A stretch of DNA of 64,000 nucleotides from Rhodocyclaceae bacterium (GCA_004379165.1 NKXK01000017.1:46646-110645); one strand, 5' to 3'. Counted from the first letter of the stretch, positions 17,787 through 27,600 are shown. Numbers and translations: made by a program. Notes: generated by a model not told the origin, from the sequence alone.

Positions 17787-19295
17787 ATGACTCCTTCGGC
17801 GCCCCTGGCCCGTTGGCTCGATGCCTTTATTCGCCGCCCAGCATGGTGGCTCCTGTTGATCGTCTTCTGGGCCGCGATTACAGCCTTGTCATTTGCCTGG
17901 CACCTCCGCGATTTGCATAACTACGCGTATGAAATGGCGGCGCTTCGCGGCCGGTTAGTATTCGAGATCGTTGAAACGACGCGTTTATGGGCAGCCGGAC
18001 ACGGTGGCGTCTATGCGCCGGAAACCGAGAAAACACCTTCCAATCCGTATCTGGATGTTCCAGAAAAAGATATCCGGACGCCTTCGGGTATCAGGCTGAC
18101 CAAGATCAATCCAGCATACATGACCCGTCAGTTGGGCGAATTGATGGCGAATGAGCGTGATTTGCGCATCCATATCACCAGCCTAAAACCCATTCGGCCG
18201 GAGAATGCCGCAGACGACTGGGAACGCGAGGCGCTGGCAGGGTTCGAAAAAGATGGGCAGGCGCGGATTTCGATCATTGGTGATGGCAAAGATGGGGTGT
18301 TCCGCTACATGGCGCCGCTGGTGGTGAGGAAACCCTGTCTGACGTGTCATGAAATTCAGGGTTACAAACTGGGCGACGTGCGCGGCGGGATCAGCGTCAC
18401 GTTTCCGGCCAGTTATATCTACGGCATCATCGATGCCCAGAAGCATGGCTATTTGCTAATCCACGTGGTGGCATTCATGCTTTTGTCAACACTGGTCTGG
18501 ATCAGTCTGCGCGCCATACGCCGCCATCTGCTGGCGCTGGAGGCGGCCCGCACAGAACTGATTGAAAACGAGAAAATGGCTTCGCTCGGGCGCATGGTGG
18601 CCGGTTTTGCCCATGAGGTGAATACACCGGTGGGTGTCGCCATTGGCGCGGTTTCGCAGACACAGGACATCTCCCGGGAACTGGGGCATTTGCTTGCCGG
18701 CGAGGAAGTATCGGAAGAGACCTTGCAAGCACAGCTGGCAATGCTTGACGAGGCCTCGGGCTTGGCAATGCGCAACCTCAATCGCGCCGCTGGATTGGTG
18801 AGAAGTTTCAAGCGCACGGCCGTGGACCAAAGTTCCGGGGTGGCGCGAGACTATGATCTCTCCGAGGTGATCGAGGACGTGGTGCGTACCCTCAGCGGGG
18901 AATTCAAGGCAACACCGATACGCATCGACGTTGATTGCCCGAGACTGAAATTGCATGGCGATGTCGGTGCGCTCGCGCAGATTCTCGGAAATCTGCTCCT
19001 CAACAGCCGGACGCATGCTTTCTCCGACGGTTCGCAAGCCGGTCTGATTTCGATCCGTGCCCATAGGCAAGAAGGGCGGGTGATCCTCGATTATCGGGAC
19101 AATGGCGCCGGATTGTCAGAAGGGCTGCAGGCGCACTTGTTCGAGCCGTTTTTCACGACCCGGCGGGGAAGTGGTGGCAGTGGCCTGGGCCTGTATATCG
19201 TCTACAACCTGGTCACTCAGCGCTTGGCGGGCCATATCCATTGCGAGAGCGCTCCCGGCGCCGGCATTCGTTTCGTCATTGATTTTCCGAGCTGA
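17787..19295 (+). CDS. Sensor histidine kinase with periplasmic c-type haem (DUF3365/Tll0287-like) domain
   Basis: 502 residues from ATG 17787; TTG 17769 is a weaker option. Transmembrane helices at about 20-38 and 222-242 bracket a periplasmic DUF3365 domain with one c-haem site, CLTCH at 184-188. Then the phosphoacceptor His276 in GFAHEVNTP and HATPase boxes (LLLNSRTHAF, DNGAGLSE, GSGLGLYIV). There is no HAMP and no adjacent response regulator. Its place after norEF suggests sensing of redox state or nitric oxide through the haem; that is inference. Confidence 0.88.
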   Translation: MTPSAPLARWLDAFIRRPAWWLLLIVFWAAITALSFAWHLRDLHNYAYEMAALRGRLVFEIVETTRLWAAGHGGVYAPETEKTPSNPYLDVPEKDIRTPSGIRLTKINPAYMTRQLGELMANERDLRIHITSLKPIRPENAADDWEREALAGFEKDGQARISIIGDGKDGVFRYMAPLVVRKPCLTCHEIQGYKLGDVRGGISVTFPASYIYGIIDAQKHGYLLIHVVAFMLLSTLVWISLRAIRRHLLALEAARTELIENEKMASLGRMVAGFAHEVNTPVGVAIGAVSQTQDISRELGHLLAGEEVSEETLQAQLAMLDEASGLAMRNLNRAAGLVRSFKRTAVDQSSGVARDYDLSEVIEDVVRTLSGEFKATPIRIDVDCPRLKLHGDVGALAQILGNLLLNSRTHAFSDGSQAGLISIRAHRQEGRVILDYRDNGAGLSEGLQAHLFEPFFTTRRGSGGSGLGLYIVYNLVTQRLAGHIHCESAPGAGIRFVIDFPS

Positions 19296-19363
19296 AAGCC
19301 TCCGAGTGTGCATGATCTTTCATCTGCAGCGCCTTGGTGCCGCCTGGCGATCCTGAATCTGGT

Positions 19364-20011
19364 TCAGGGTGCGGTGAACCTGATTTCCTGCAGGTTTTTG
19401 TTGCGGCGCAGGAAAGGCAGCGTCCAGGGTGGGTTGTAGCGGGCGAGTTGCGGGCTGCCGATGGTTTCAATCTGCTGCGCCCTCAGCCAGTTGAGCAATT
19501 CCGTACTTTTTTCCTGCGCCGTGACTTCGTTGGTGGTGCCGGAGTAGGTCAGCGCAGCGAAGATCCTGGCGGGGATTTCGCGCAACTGGACTTCGGCGTT
19601 GAGCGGTTTGGGCAAGGTGACGAGTGTGTATTGGCTGGGCATCACAAAGTGAATCCGCCAACGTCGGGCGCTGGCAAACGAACTGATGTCATCAAGCTGT
19701 GGTTCGATAGTGACCGGTGTCGTCATGGCGATTTTTTCAGCGCGCTGCTGCGGTTCGGCGACGACGGGTACGGTCATCGCGATCTGCGCGTTGTCGCCAA
19801 AGATGTAGCTGGCGATCCGGCGAAACCCGGTACCGGAGGCGCTGGCCATGTCGCCGTCGACCCATGTTTCGGCGACGATCAGCGGCGCATAGCGGCGGAT
19901 TTCGATCTTGCCGTCCTTCCGCAGCGTTTCAAATTTTGGTTCTTCCGTAGCCATCAGTGTCGTCGTCCAGAACAGGCCTATCCACAACAATTCCCGGGGG
20001 AGGCGAATCAT
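19364..20011 (-). CDS. SOUL family haem/porphyrin-binding protein
   Basis: 215 residues. N-terminal hydrophobic signal-like segment (LLWIGLFWTTTLMA), then the SOUL fold with KFETLRKDGKIEIRRYAPLIVAET and a conserved core ITIPVVAEP-like stretch (IAMTVPVVAEPQQRAEKIAMTTPV). SOUL/HBP proteins bind tetrapyrroles. Its ATG overlaps the stop of the upstream M1 peptidase by one base (TAATG), so the two are translationally coupled. It is the last gene of a minus-strand block. Confidence 0.88.
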   Translation of the reverse strand: MIRLPRELLWIGLFWTTTLMATEEPKFETLRKDGKIEIRRYAPLIVAETWVDGDMASASGTGFRRIASYIFGDNAQIAMTVPVVAEPQQRAEKIAMTTPVTIEPQLDDISSFASARRWRIHFVMPSQYTLVTLPKPLNAEVQLREIPARIFAALTYSGTTNEVTAQEKSTELLNWLRAQQIETIGSPQLARYNPPWTLPFLRRNKNLQEIRFTAP

Positions 20012-22062
20012 TACGTTCCTTTGCTTCGGGTGACCTTGATTTCCGGTACGCGGGCTGGCCAGATGCCCTTGTCGATTGCGCGTCCTTGCTCGAAAACCAG
20101 CCAGCTCTGGCTGCCGTAATGTGGCAGGCCGCGTTGCAGGGCCAGAATCGCCGCTGCATCACGGCCGGAAATGACCGCCAGCGGGAAGGTGGTCCCCGGT
20201 ACCGTCCAAACCTGCGCGTGGCCTTTGTCCTTGAGTTGAGTCGGGCGCGGCGGCAAGCCGGCTGCGGCCAGTGTCTGGTCGACTTCGGGGTGCGTGCCGG
20301 CAATCAGCACCGGGCTGATGCCGGTAGCGGCAGCCAGTAACTGGGAGACGGTCAGGCGCGTAGGCCGGGCTTCGAAAAATCGCTCGGCAAGTTGATTGAC
20401 AGCGGCCTGGGTATCCCCTGCCGCCGCGACATTGATGACTTGCGGGCTTTTCGCCGCCAGCCATTGACGCAGGATGGGCGGCAACTGGTTAGCAGCGAGC
20501 CTGCGCCAGACACGCATTTCCGGGTCAAGGCGCAGGCTTTGCGGCGCAAAGGGTAGCGCCAGGGTTGCGCGATCGCTGTTCGGCGCCAGCGTAACCCAAA
20601 GGTTTTCCTGACGTCCGGGCGCACGCACCTCAATGGGCAGACGCAGCGGTAAGCTGGCGTTGCGTTTCTGGAAGGTGAGGCTCAGTCGCTGCTGCTTGCC
20701 GGCTTTCGTCAGCTCGGCGCTGGCGATGCGGATGTCGGGCAGGGTGGTTTCATCGAGCCAGGTGCTGAAAAATTCGCCAAGGCGCTGTCCGGACGCCTGT
20801 TCAAATGCGGCCTGCAGGTCATCCCAGTTCGCAACGCGAAATCGCTGTGTTGCCCAGAAGTTGCGGATCCCCTGGTCAAAGGTTTTTTTGCCCAGCTGAT
20901 CGCGCAGCGTGACAAAGAACATCGCGGCTTTGCTGTATCCCACGGTAGCGCCGGCGGCATCGGCACGGGCGCGGAATTCCCGGAGTGAACCGGTTTTCTC
21001 ATCAGCGAAGACGGCAGCATCGCGCAACCAGGACAAGCGCATTTCGCGGGCGGCCACTGTCGATTCATCCTCCTTGTACGCGTAGTCGGCCATGAAGGTG
21101 GTCAGTCCCTCGGACCAGTTACCCTGTTCGTAATCGACATAAACACCATTGCCCCACCAGTTGTGCAGAATTTCGTGGCCGAGCGAGGTATTGCGGATGA
21201 AGGGGAGGCGCAAGACATCGGCGCCGAGATAGGTCAGCGTCGGCATGCCGAAGCCGGTAGGCAAGGGGCTGGCGACGATGGAAAATTCACTGTAAGGGTA
21301 GGCGCCGATGTCGCGGCTGTAGCGTGCGATGTAGGCCTGAGTATCGTCAAGATAGCCCTGCACCAGCTCAGGGACGGCATCGAGTTCTGGCGTGAAGAAG
21401 GTTCTTAAATGTAATGGCTCCTGTCCGGGCCGAGGCACGGTTTTCTCGCGGACAATCCAGGGCCCGGCCATCAGGTCGATGCCATCGGTGGGTTGTATGA
21501 AGTCGAAGGTCGCCCGGTAGCTTTCTCCGGCTTTGGCGGGCAGGGTTTCGGCGGTCCGCTGCCCGGCAACGAGCGCGCGCTGGTCGTGGGGAACGGCCAG
21601 CGTGACCCGATACGAGAACATTGGGCCAGGGCGCGGATACCAGGCAGCACCGGCTGCCAGGAAGCTGCCTGCGGGGGCAGCCATCGGTGGCATGCCACCG
21701 AGGACGCTGCGATGGTCGCGGTTCTTTTCCAGTGCCGGCAGGATGCCTTCATAGCGTATGGTCAGCTTTTGATTCGGCTTGCCGATGTGAATGTGCCATT
21801 GGGGGTAACCCTTTTGACCACCACTGCGCTCTACGGCCAAGGCCTTGTCGCCGGCCCTTGCTTCGCTGATGCGCAACGACTCGTGCAGCGCAAAGCGAAA
21901 GATTGTTTCCCTGGATTCCAGTTCAGCGGTGGCCTTAAATTGCCGGGTTTTCGGGTCGAGTGTCACATCGAGCCGCAGGTCGGGCGCGGTGGCTGCCTGC
22001 GACAGCGGAATGACGAGGTTTAGGAGCAGGAGCGCAGGGTAGAAAAAACGCGGAATAATCAT
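20011..22062 (-). CDS. M1 family zinc metallopeptidase, exported
   Basis: 683 residues with a signal peptide (ALLLLNLVIPLSQA). Gluzincin active site HEILH at about 296-300, followed by the glutamate of NWSEG near 318. The N-terminal beta domain is of M1 type (ELESRETIFRFALHESL). The C-terminal 180 residues are not recognised. It starts inside the 3' end of the ChaN-like gene (4-base ATGA overlap) and ends in the SOUL start, so the three are one translational unit, probably with a joint periplasmic function. Confidence 0.87.
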   Translation of the reverse strand: MIIPRFFYPALLLLNLVIPLSQAATAPDLRLDVTLDPKTRQFKATAELESRETIFRFALHESLRISEARAGDKALAVERSGGQKGYPQWHIHIGKPNQKLTIRYEGILPALEKNRDHRSVLGGMPPMAAPAGSFLAAGAAWYPRPGPMFSYRVTLAVPHDQRALVAGQRTAETLPAKAGESYRATFDFIQPTDGIDLMAGPWIVREKTVPRPGQEPLHLRTFFTPELDAVPELVQGYLDDTQAYIARYSRDIGAYPYSEFSIVASPLPTGFGMPTLTYLGADVLRLPFIRNTSLGHEILHNWWGNGVYVDYEQGNWSEGLTTFMADYAYKEDESTVAAREMRLSWLRDAAVFADEKTGSLREFRARADAAGATVGYSKAAMFFVTLRDQLGKKTFDQGIRNFWATQRFRVANWDDLQAAFEQASGQRLGEFFSTWLDETTLPDIRIASAELTKAGKQQRLSLTFQKRNASLPLRLPIEVRAPGRQENLWVTLAPNSDRATLALPFAPQSLRLDPEMRVWRRLAANQLPPILRQWLAAKSPQVINVAAAGDTQAAVNQLAERFFEARPTRLTVSQLLAAATGISPVLIAGTHPEVDQTLAAAGLPPRPTQLKDKGHAQVWTVPGTTFPLAVISGRDAAAILALQRGLPHYGSQSWLVFEQGRAIDKGIWPARVPEIKVTRSKGT

Positions 22063-23288
22063 GGTCGGGGTGGAAATTGAATGATGAAATCAAGCTGACT
22101 GTCGCCGCGGGCGATGCGCAGCGGCAGCCAGGTTCCGGGCGGTTGGCGACGGACGGTGAGAACTGCGTCGGCACTGCCACTGGCCGGGCGTCCCGCGATT
22201 TCGATGATGCGATCGCCGCTGCGCAGCCCCGTCTTGTCGGCCAGGCTGCCAGGGGTGACGGCGGTGATCTGCAAGCCGGTCTTGGTGTCTTCGAACACCA
22301 CACCGAGGCGTGGTGGTTCGGGCGGCGGCTCGGCTTTCTCCGGCGTTACGAAGACAGCCGTTGCGAGCCCTGCTTGCAGGTGGGCGCACTCTCCGTCAGC
22401 AGCTACCGGCAGCAGGCTGGCAATTCTGATGACACCTAACGAATTCAGTTGGTTAGGTACGCCATGGCCGAAGCGGATATGGCCACTGCCCATAATGCCG
22501 ACGACCAGCGGCGGCGGGGTGTTCCTCTCCAGGCTGCGCGCCCCATGCAGGCCTTCGGCCATGGCGCGATCCCAGGTCAGCTGGCTGTCGACGAAACCCT
22601 GGAAGGCGCGCTCAGGCGACGTATTGGTTTTTGAGGCGTGCGTACCTGAAGTCTTTTCATGCATCTCGTAGATTTCGCGCAGGTAGGCGAGGTAATCGGG
22701 CTGCGGTGGTGCCGGGCGGCCAACACCCTCCCGCAAGTTTTCCGGTACCTGCTCCCAGGTCTTTTCAGCGACCAGACGCGTCAGTTCGTTATCGACGTTG
22801 AGTGCGCGCATCGGAATCCTGTTCAACCTCGCAAATTCAAACAAGGGCAGATACATCTGCGCGGGATAACGCCAGACCTTGTCCCATTCGGACTGCTTGA
22901 GCAAGGCCTGTGGCGTCAGCGCCCCGGCGACCCACTGATCGAGCACCGCCTGCATGCGTCGGGGGAACATTTCGAAGCCGATCACCATGTCCGGCCTCAG
23001 CGCATGCAGCGCTGCCAGCATCTGCAACTGCCAACGGTGATGATCCTCGCTGTCGTGCTGCTCGCCAAGCAGCACAATATCCTGTTTGACGGAATGCGCA
23101 ACGATTTCCCGAATGTTGGTCTTGGCAGGCGATGCGCCGTTGAGCATCAGCCAGTTGCCACCCGGCTTGCAATAGCTTGGCGTTGTCGGCGGCATGGCCG
23201 GTTTTCGATTGGCCAGCGCGGCGATGGCGATGCCGGCGCTGATGACCATAAAACCGATGAGGAAGGACTTCAAACTGGTTTTCAACAT
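22059..23288 (-). CDS. ChaN-like haem-binding domain fused to a PDZ domain
   Basis: 409 residues. N-terminal membrane anchor or signal (FLIGFMVISAGIAIAAL). ChaN domain about 55-290 with VLLGEQHDSEDHHRWQ, GFEMFPRRMQ and VGIMGSGHIRFGHGVP; ChaN proteins bind haem or belong to the erythromycin-esterase/Tiki-type fold. A C-terminal PDZ domain (about 318-405; LADKTGLRSGDRIIEIAGR) could hold a partner. First gene of the overlapping ChaN-M1-SOUL unit, 74 bases after attH on the same strand. Confidence 0.85.
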   Translation of the reverse strand: MLKTSLKSFLIGFMVISAGIAIAALANRKPAMPPTTPSYCKPGGNWLMLNGASPAKTNIREIVAHSVKQDIVLLGEQHDSEDHHRWQLQMLAALHALRPDMVIGFEMFPRRMQAVLDQWVAGALTPQALLKQSEWDKVWRYPAQMYLPLFEFARLNRIPMRALNVDNELTRLVAEKTWEQVPENLREGVGRPAPPQPDYLAYLREIYEMHEKTSGTHASKTNTSPERAFQGFVDSQLTWDRAMAEGLHGARSLERNTPPPLVVGIMGSGHIRFGHGVPNQLNSLGVIRIASLLPVAADGECAHLQAGLATAVFVTPEKAEPPPEPPRLGVVFEDTKTGLQITAVTPGSLADKTGLRSGDRIIEIAGRPASGSADAVLTVRRQPPGTWLPLRIARGDSQLDFIIQFPPRP

Positions 23289-23362
23289 GCGATGTGCTCC
23301 CGATTCTGGCCACCGTTACCCTGATTCGACCGCTTCCACGTACCGTGTTTCCCTGTGCTCAT

Positions 23363-24439
23363 TCAACCGATCCTGAGTTTTTCTCCATACCCCGCCAGTT
23401 CCAGATAGCCCTCACCGACGGGCTGGCCATTCTCGCTGGCCCGGATGGCACCTTCCCAATAGACCGCGCCGACCGTGCGCCGGCTGTCCAGTTCCTGGTC
23501 ATCGAACAGCGGATTGAGTTCAAACCGGCGGGGTCCGATGTGCAACTGCCAGGCAACCGGGTAGTCGATGCCGGTACGCGGCGAGCGCCAGCGGCGTTGC
23601 GGCAGGAAATCGACCGCTTGAGGCGGGTAAATTTGGTCGATTTTTCCGGTTGACCTCAGCGAAGCGGCGGCCCAGTGTGCATTGCCCCGGGTGTCGCGCA
23701 AGCGGAAGGCCATCAGGCCGCCACCGTCGTGCAGATTGATGCCGACCCAGTCCCAGCCCTGAGCGTCTGCGGGGAGCAACTCGCTGGACCACTCGTGATC
23801 GAGCCAGGCACGGCCGGTCACGGCTTCGGGGCGGCCAGCGAGCGAAACGGACCCACTGACTGCCAATTGGGGGCGGCTGTAGTAGTAGCTTGCATGCCGC
23901 GGATCGGATGATTTGCTGCTGTAACCGCCCTGGCCGTTGAGCAGGGGCGGGGCGTTGGTGGCAAGCTTCAGATCGTAGGCAAAGTCGCTGGCTTGAACAT
24001 TGGTCTGGTAATGATCGCCGTCCTGGGCGAGCCGCCAGTCGCCGATCCAGACCTGAGTGTAGCCCTCTCTGAAGCCGCTGTCGCCGACACCCACGCGGAC
24101 AGCTCGTTCGGCATGACGCAAGCGGCCCAAGGCCGGGTCGGCAATTGCGGCGTGTGCTAACAGCAGTTGGCGCGGCGCAAAGCGGCTGGCGCTGGTCTCA
24201 CCAATGCCCGTGCGCACCCGAAAAAAGGTGATCTGAAAGCCCAGCGGCCGGCCATCACTTCGCCGCAACCAACCGGTGGCGTACCACCATTCGGTTCGGA
24301 AATCCGGATGCGCGCCGAAGTCATTCGGAAACGCCAGTTTGCGCCCGGGGCGAACCGGCGGGAAATCGACCGCGGCAGACGGGCCGGTTAACAGGCCGTT
24401 TGTGGCCGCCAGTGCGAGAAGGAATTGCCGGCGTTGCAT
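23363..24439 (-). CDS. attH: AttH-like lipocalin/carotenoid 1,2-hydratase (CrtC) family protein, exported
   Basis: 358 residues. The start at 24439 gives MQRRQFLLALAA, a twin-arginine-type signal; the longer frame upstream is overlap with the permease gene. Family motifs: FPNDFGAHPDFRTEWWYATGW, DHEWSSELL and GWDWVGINLHDGGGLMAFRLR. These belong to the CrtC/AttH hydratase-lipocalin fold. In AttEFGH sets the protein is encoded with an ABC exporter, as here (one-base overlap with the permease stop). The ligand is unknown; a hydrophobic lipid or carotenoid-like molecule is inferred. Confidence 0.87.
   Translation of the reverse strand: MQRRQFLLALAATNGLLTGPSAAVDFPPVRPGRKLAFPNDFGAHPDFRTEWWYATGWLRRSDGRPLGFQITFFRVRTGIGETSASRFAPRQLLLAHAAIADPALGRLRHAERAVRVGVGDSGFREGYTQVWIGDWRLAQDGDHYQTNVQASDFAYDLKLATNAPPLLNGQGGYSSKSSDPRHASYYYSRPQLAVSGSVSLAGRPEAVTGRAWLDHEWSSELLPADAQGWDWVGINLHDGGGLMAFRLRDTRGNAHWAAASLRSTGKIDQIYPPQAVDFLPQRRWRSPRTGIDYPVAWQLHIGPRRFELNPLFDDQELDSRRTVGAVYWEGAIRASENGQPVGEGYLELAGYGEKLRIG
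23631..23664 (-). repeat. Possible repeat copy inside attH
   Basis: Minus strand reads GCTGAGGTCAACCGGAAAA followed by ATCGACCAAATTT, close to the repeat consensus, within coding sequence for ASLRSTGKIDQIYP. Confidence 0.4.
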
Positions 24440-26931
24440 CACCAGTCCTCGCGCACGGCAAACACTGCTGCCTGCTTCATCGCCTGTCGTCCGGCAAGGA
24501 CCGCGGCCAGGCTGGCCAAAAGGACAAGCATGCCGGCGAACAGCAGCAGGCTGCCCCAAGGAATATGCAGATCCATACTCCAGTGAAAGCTCTGACGATT
24601 GACGACCTCAATCAGGATCAATCCGATGCCGCCGCCGGCAAAAAGGCCGGTCAGCACCCCGATACTGGCCACCAGACCCCCTTCACAGGCCAGCATCCCG
24701 ACGATCTGGACGCGGCTGACGCCGAGATGACGCAGCATGCCGAACTCTTTGCGCCGAGTAGCCGCCAGCGAGGCAAAGCTGGCGGCTACGCCAGCCAGTC
24801 CAATCACAATTGCGACCGCTTCCAGCAAGTAGGTGACGGCGAAAGTACGGTCGAAAATCCTCAGGCTGAGTTGACGAATCTCGCCAGGGCGGGCAATTTC
24901 CAGCGCAGCGTCGGCGCCCAGTTGTTGTAGCCGATCGACCACTGCCCCTTCGTTAGCAAGCGATTCAAGATGAATAGCGGCATCGTTTACGTGCAAATCA
25001 CCGGTCATTTTGCGATAGAGCGCCAGGTCGATCATCACGGCGCCAGTCTGGCGCGAGTAATCACGCCAGATACCGTTGACATGAAACTCGCGAAGTTGGC
25101 CGCCCAAGGGCATGTGCACCGCCTTGCCCGGCTGCCAGGCGAACTGATCCGCCATCGCTTCCGATATCCAGAGCGCCGGCAGGGAAGAAAATCTTACCTC
25201 ACTGGCCAGCGGCAGCGTGTGGCCACCGTCTGGCAGCGGGCGGGCAATCAGCGCGACCGGGGCTTTGTCCGCGCCCAGCCGCAATTGCTCGTGGCGGGTG
25301 AATTCGACCTGACGGATGCCCGGCGTCCGCGCAATCGCTGCCTGCAATTCGGGATCCAGATAGGCCGAGCTGTGCGCCCGTCCGGCACGCAGGTAGAGGT
25401 CGGCCGGCAGGAGTTGCGCCAGCCACTCATCGACAGATTCCCGGAATGAGGCGACCATGATCGCCATCGCGACCGCCAGCGCAACACTGGTCAGGACACC
25501 GGCAGACGCAACGACGGCATAGCCGGGAGCGCTGATCAGGCGCGCCGCTGCCAAGCGCCAGGCGACTGATTGACTGATGCCGGCGAGTGATTGCGTGAGT
25601 CCTTGCGCAAAAAAAGGCAACAGACCGATGCCTCCAGTGAGCAACAAGGCAATCGCGAGATAACCTCCAAGCGGCAGGCCATCAATCGGTGGAATGAAGC
25701 AGGCAGCCAGACTCAGGGCCAGCGCAATCAGGCCCCACCATGGTCGGCGATGGGGCTCGATGCTCAGTGCATCCCCGGCAGATTTCAGGGCACGGGCAGG
25801 TGCAATGTCGGCGGCCTGCCGTGCCGGGACTAGCGCACCGGCCAGCCCGGCTAGCAAACCAAGCGCCACGTAAAACGCAGTCAATGCCGGCTTGAACTCA
25901 AGCCGTGGCTGCAAGCCGGAAAAATAGCCGGCACCGAGATCGCCGCCAAGCAGTCGCAACGCAGCCCAGGCGATGGCGTAGCCGAATGCGACGCCAATGA
26001 TGCCGCCGGTCAGTCCGATCAGGGCACCTTCGGCCAGCAGCCAGCGAATCAGGCTTGCTCTTTCCAGGCCGAGCGCCCTCAGGAAGGCAAACTCACTGCG
26101 TCGTTTGACGACGGAGAGCGCCTGTGCCGAGAACACCAGAAACGCACCCGTCAGCAGTGCAATCGCCGCCAGCATACTGAGATTGACCCGGTAAGCACGA
26201 CTGAGATTGCCCGCTTGCTGGCTGGCGGCGGCTGGAGATTCGAGCACGGTACCCGCCGGCAGCCGGTCCTGCAGCCTTTGCTTCAAACGTTCTGGGGTGC
26301 TTGAGACAGCTACGCTCAGGTCAATGCGTGACAGTTTGCCGATGCGGCCAAAACTATCCTGCGCCGCGGCGATGTCCATGACAGCCAGTGGCTGGCCATC
26401 GACCATCCCCGGCAGATCCCCGGCGACGCGCAGACTGATGCTACGGACGCCGTCCTGTAACTTCAGTTCGTCACCGATTCGCACAGCAAACGAATCCTGT
26501 GCCGCCTTGCTCAGAAAAACTGAACGCTCAGCCAGCGTCGCCATGCGATCGGTCGTATCGTGGCTTTGCGGCAGCAAGCGCGGCGCGACGCCCGCCAGCG
26601 TGAAGACATCGACGCCAAGAATGCGTAGCGGCTGTTCGTGGCCAGCGATTTTCGCTGCCACCTCGAGTATGGGCGTCGCTGCGGCGACATCAGGATGGCC
26701 AACGACTTCTTCAAAAAGGGTGTCAGCGAATCCGCTGGCCGGCCCCTGGATGCGCAAGTCTGCCTCGCCAGCCAGGGTGCGAACACCACGTTCAAATTCA
26801 TTGAGCGCCGCTTCATGGATCGCCTGTACGGCCATGCCCAGGGCGATGCCGAGGGTGATGGCCAGCAGCGAGAACAGGGTGGCCAGGCGCCGCTTGCCCA
26901 GGGAACCGATAAAGACTGGCGCCAGGGTCAT
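24439..26931 (-). CDS. FtsX-like ABC transporter permease (AttF-AttG type)
   Basis: 830 residues with about ten transmembrane segments: one near the N terminus (TLFSLLAITLGIALGMAV) and two FtsX clusters, around 255-360 and 705-820, with large periplasmic domains between. This duplicated layout corresponds to AttF plus AttG in one chain, as in YbbP-type exporters. It overlaps the ATPase gene by four bases and attH by one. Such systems move hydrophobic substrates out of the inner membrane. Confidence 0.9.
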   Translation of the reverse strand: MTLAPVFIGSLGKRRLATLFSLLAITLGIALGMAVQAIHEAALNEFERGVRTLAGEADLRIQGPASGFADTLFEEVVGHPDVAAATPILEVAAKIAGHEQPLRILGVDVFTLAGVAPRLLPQSHDTTDRMATLAERSVFLSKAAQDSFAVRIGDELKLQDGVRSISLRVAGDLPGMVDGQPLAVMDIAAAQDSFGRIGKLSRIDLSVAVSSTPERLKQRLQDRLPAGTVLESPAAASQQAGNLSRAYRVNLSMLAAIALLTGAFLVFSAQALSVVKRRSEFAFLRALGLERASLIRWLLAEGALIGLTGGIIGVAFGYAIAWAALRLLGGDLGAGYFSGLQPRLEFKPALTAFYVALGLLAGLAGALVPARQAADIAPARALKSAGDALSIEPHRRPWWGLIALALSLAACFIPPIDGLPLGGYLAIALLLTGGIGLLPFFAQGLTQSLAGISQSVAWRLAAARLISAPGYAVVASAGVLTSVALAVAMAIMVASFRESVDEWLAQLLPADLYLRAGRAHSSAYLDPELQAAIARTPGIRQVEFTRHEQLRLGADKAPVALIARPLPDGGHTLPLASEVRFSSLPALWISEAMADQFAWQPGKAVHMPLGGQLREFHVNGIWRDYSRQTGAVMIDLALYRKMTGDLHVNDAAIHLESLANEGAVVDRLQQLGADAALEIARPGEIRQLSLRIFDRTFAVTYLLEAVAIVIGLAGVAASFASLAATRRKEFGMLRHLGVSRVQIVGMLACEGGLVASIGVLTGLFAGGGIGLILIEVVNRQSFHWSMDLHIPWGSLLLFAGMLVLLASLAAVLAGRQAMKQAAVFAVREDW

Positions 26932-27581
26932 TGCCGCAGACCCTCGGCGGTCAATTGCAGGGTGCGATCTGCGGTAGCAGCGGCCTCGCGGGAATGGGTG
27001 ACAAGGATGCCGATGGCGCCGAGCTTACGAATACTCTCCCCGAGTAGCTTGAGGACCCGGACGGCATTGGCCGGATCAAGATTGCCGGTGGGCTCGTCGG
27101 CGAGCACCAGTCGCGGGCGATGGACTAGCGCTCGGGCGATGGCGACGCGCTGCAATTCGCCGCCGGAGAGTTCATGTGGCCAACTGGCTACGCGCTCGCC
27201 GAGGCCGACGGCGTCGAGCATTGCTTGCGCAGCGGGGGCGGCATCACAACCCGATTTACCCTGCAACCAGAGTGGCAGGGCAACGTTCTGCAGCAGGTTC
27301 AGATGGGGCAGGACATGGAAGGCCTGAAAAACGAAGCCCAGCTTCTCGCGGCGCCATCTGGTCAGGGCGGCTTCATCGAGTCCGGCAAGATTTTCGCCAT
27401 CAACACAGATGGTTCCCCGATCCGGGCGATCGAGGCCGGCGATCAGATTGAGCAGTGTTGACTTGCCGACGCCAGATTCGCCGACTACGGCGACGTACTC
27501 GCCGTCGTTCAACGACAGCGAGGTGCTTTTGAGTACGATCCGGCCGTTGAAACTGCGGCACAAGTCTCGGATTTCAAGCAT
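26928..27581 (-). CDS. ABC transporter ATP-binding protein (AttE/LolD-like)
   Basis: 217 residues. Walker A GESGVGKST, signature LSGGELQRVAIARAL, Walker B LVLADEPTGNLD and the switch His in LVTHSRE. It is of the MacB/LolD class that partners FtsX permeases. The gene starts 19 bases after the LOV photoreceptor stop, so cotranscription with the light-sensor gene is likely. Confidence 0.94.
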   Translation of the reverse strand: MLEIRDLCRSFNGRIVLKSTSLSLNDGEYVAVVGESGVGKSTLLNLIAGLDRPDRGTICVDGENLAGLDEAALTRWRREKLGFVFQAFHVLPHLNLLQNVALPLWLQGKSGCDAAPAAQAMLDAVGLGERVASWPHELSGGELQRVAIARALVHRPRLVLADEPTGNLDPANAVRVLKLLGESIRKLGAIGILVTHSREAAATADRTLQLTAEGLRQ

Positions 27582-27600
27582 GTTCGGGAGGTGTTCTGAC

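Noticed and set aside
19365-19395. Repeat-like string GGTGCGGTGAACCTG at the end of the SOUL gene
   Set aside because: Matches only the first part of the repeat and fits ordinary coding for the SOUL C terminus; too weak to count.
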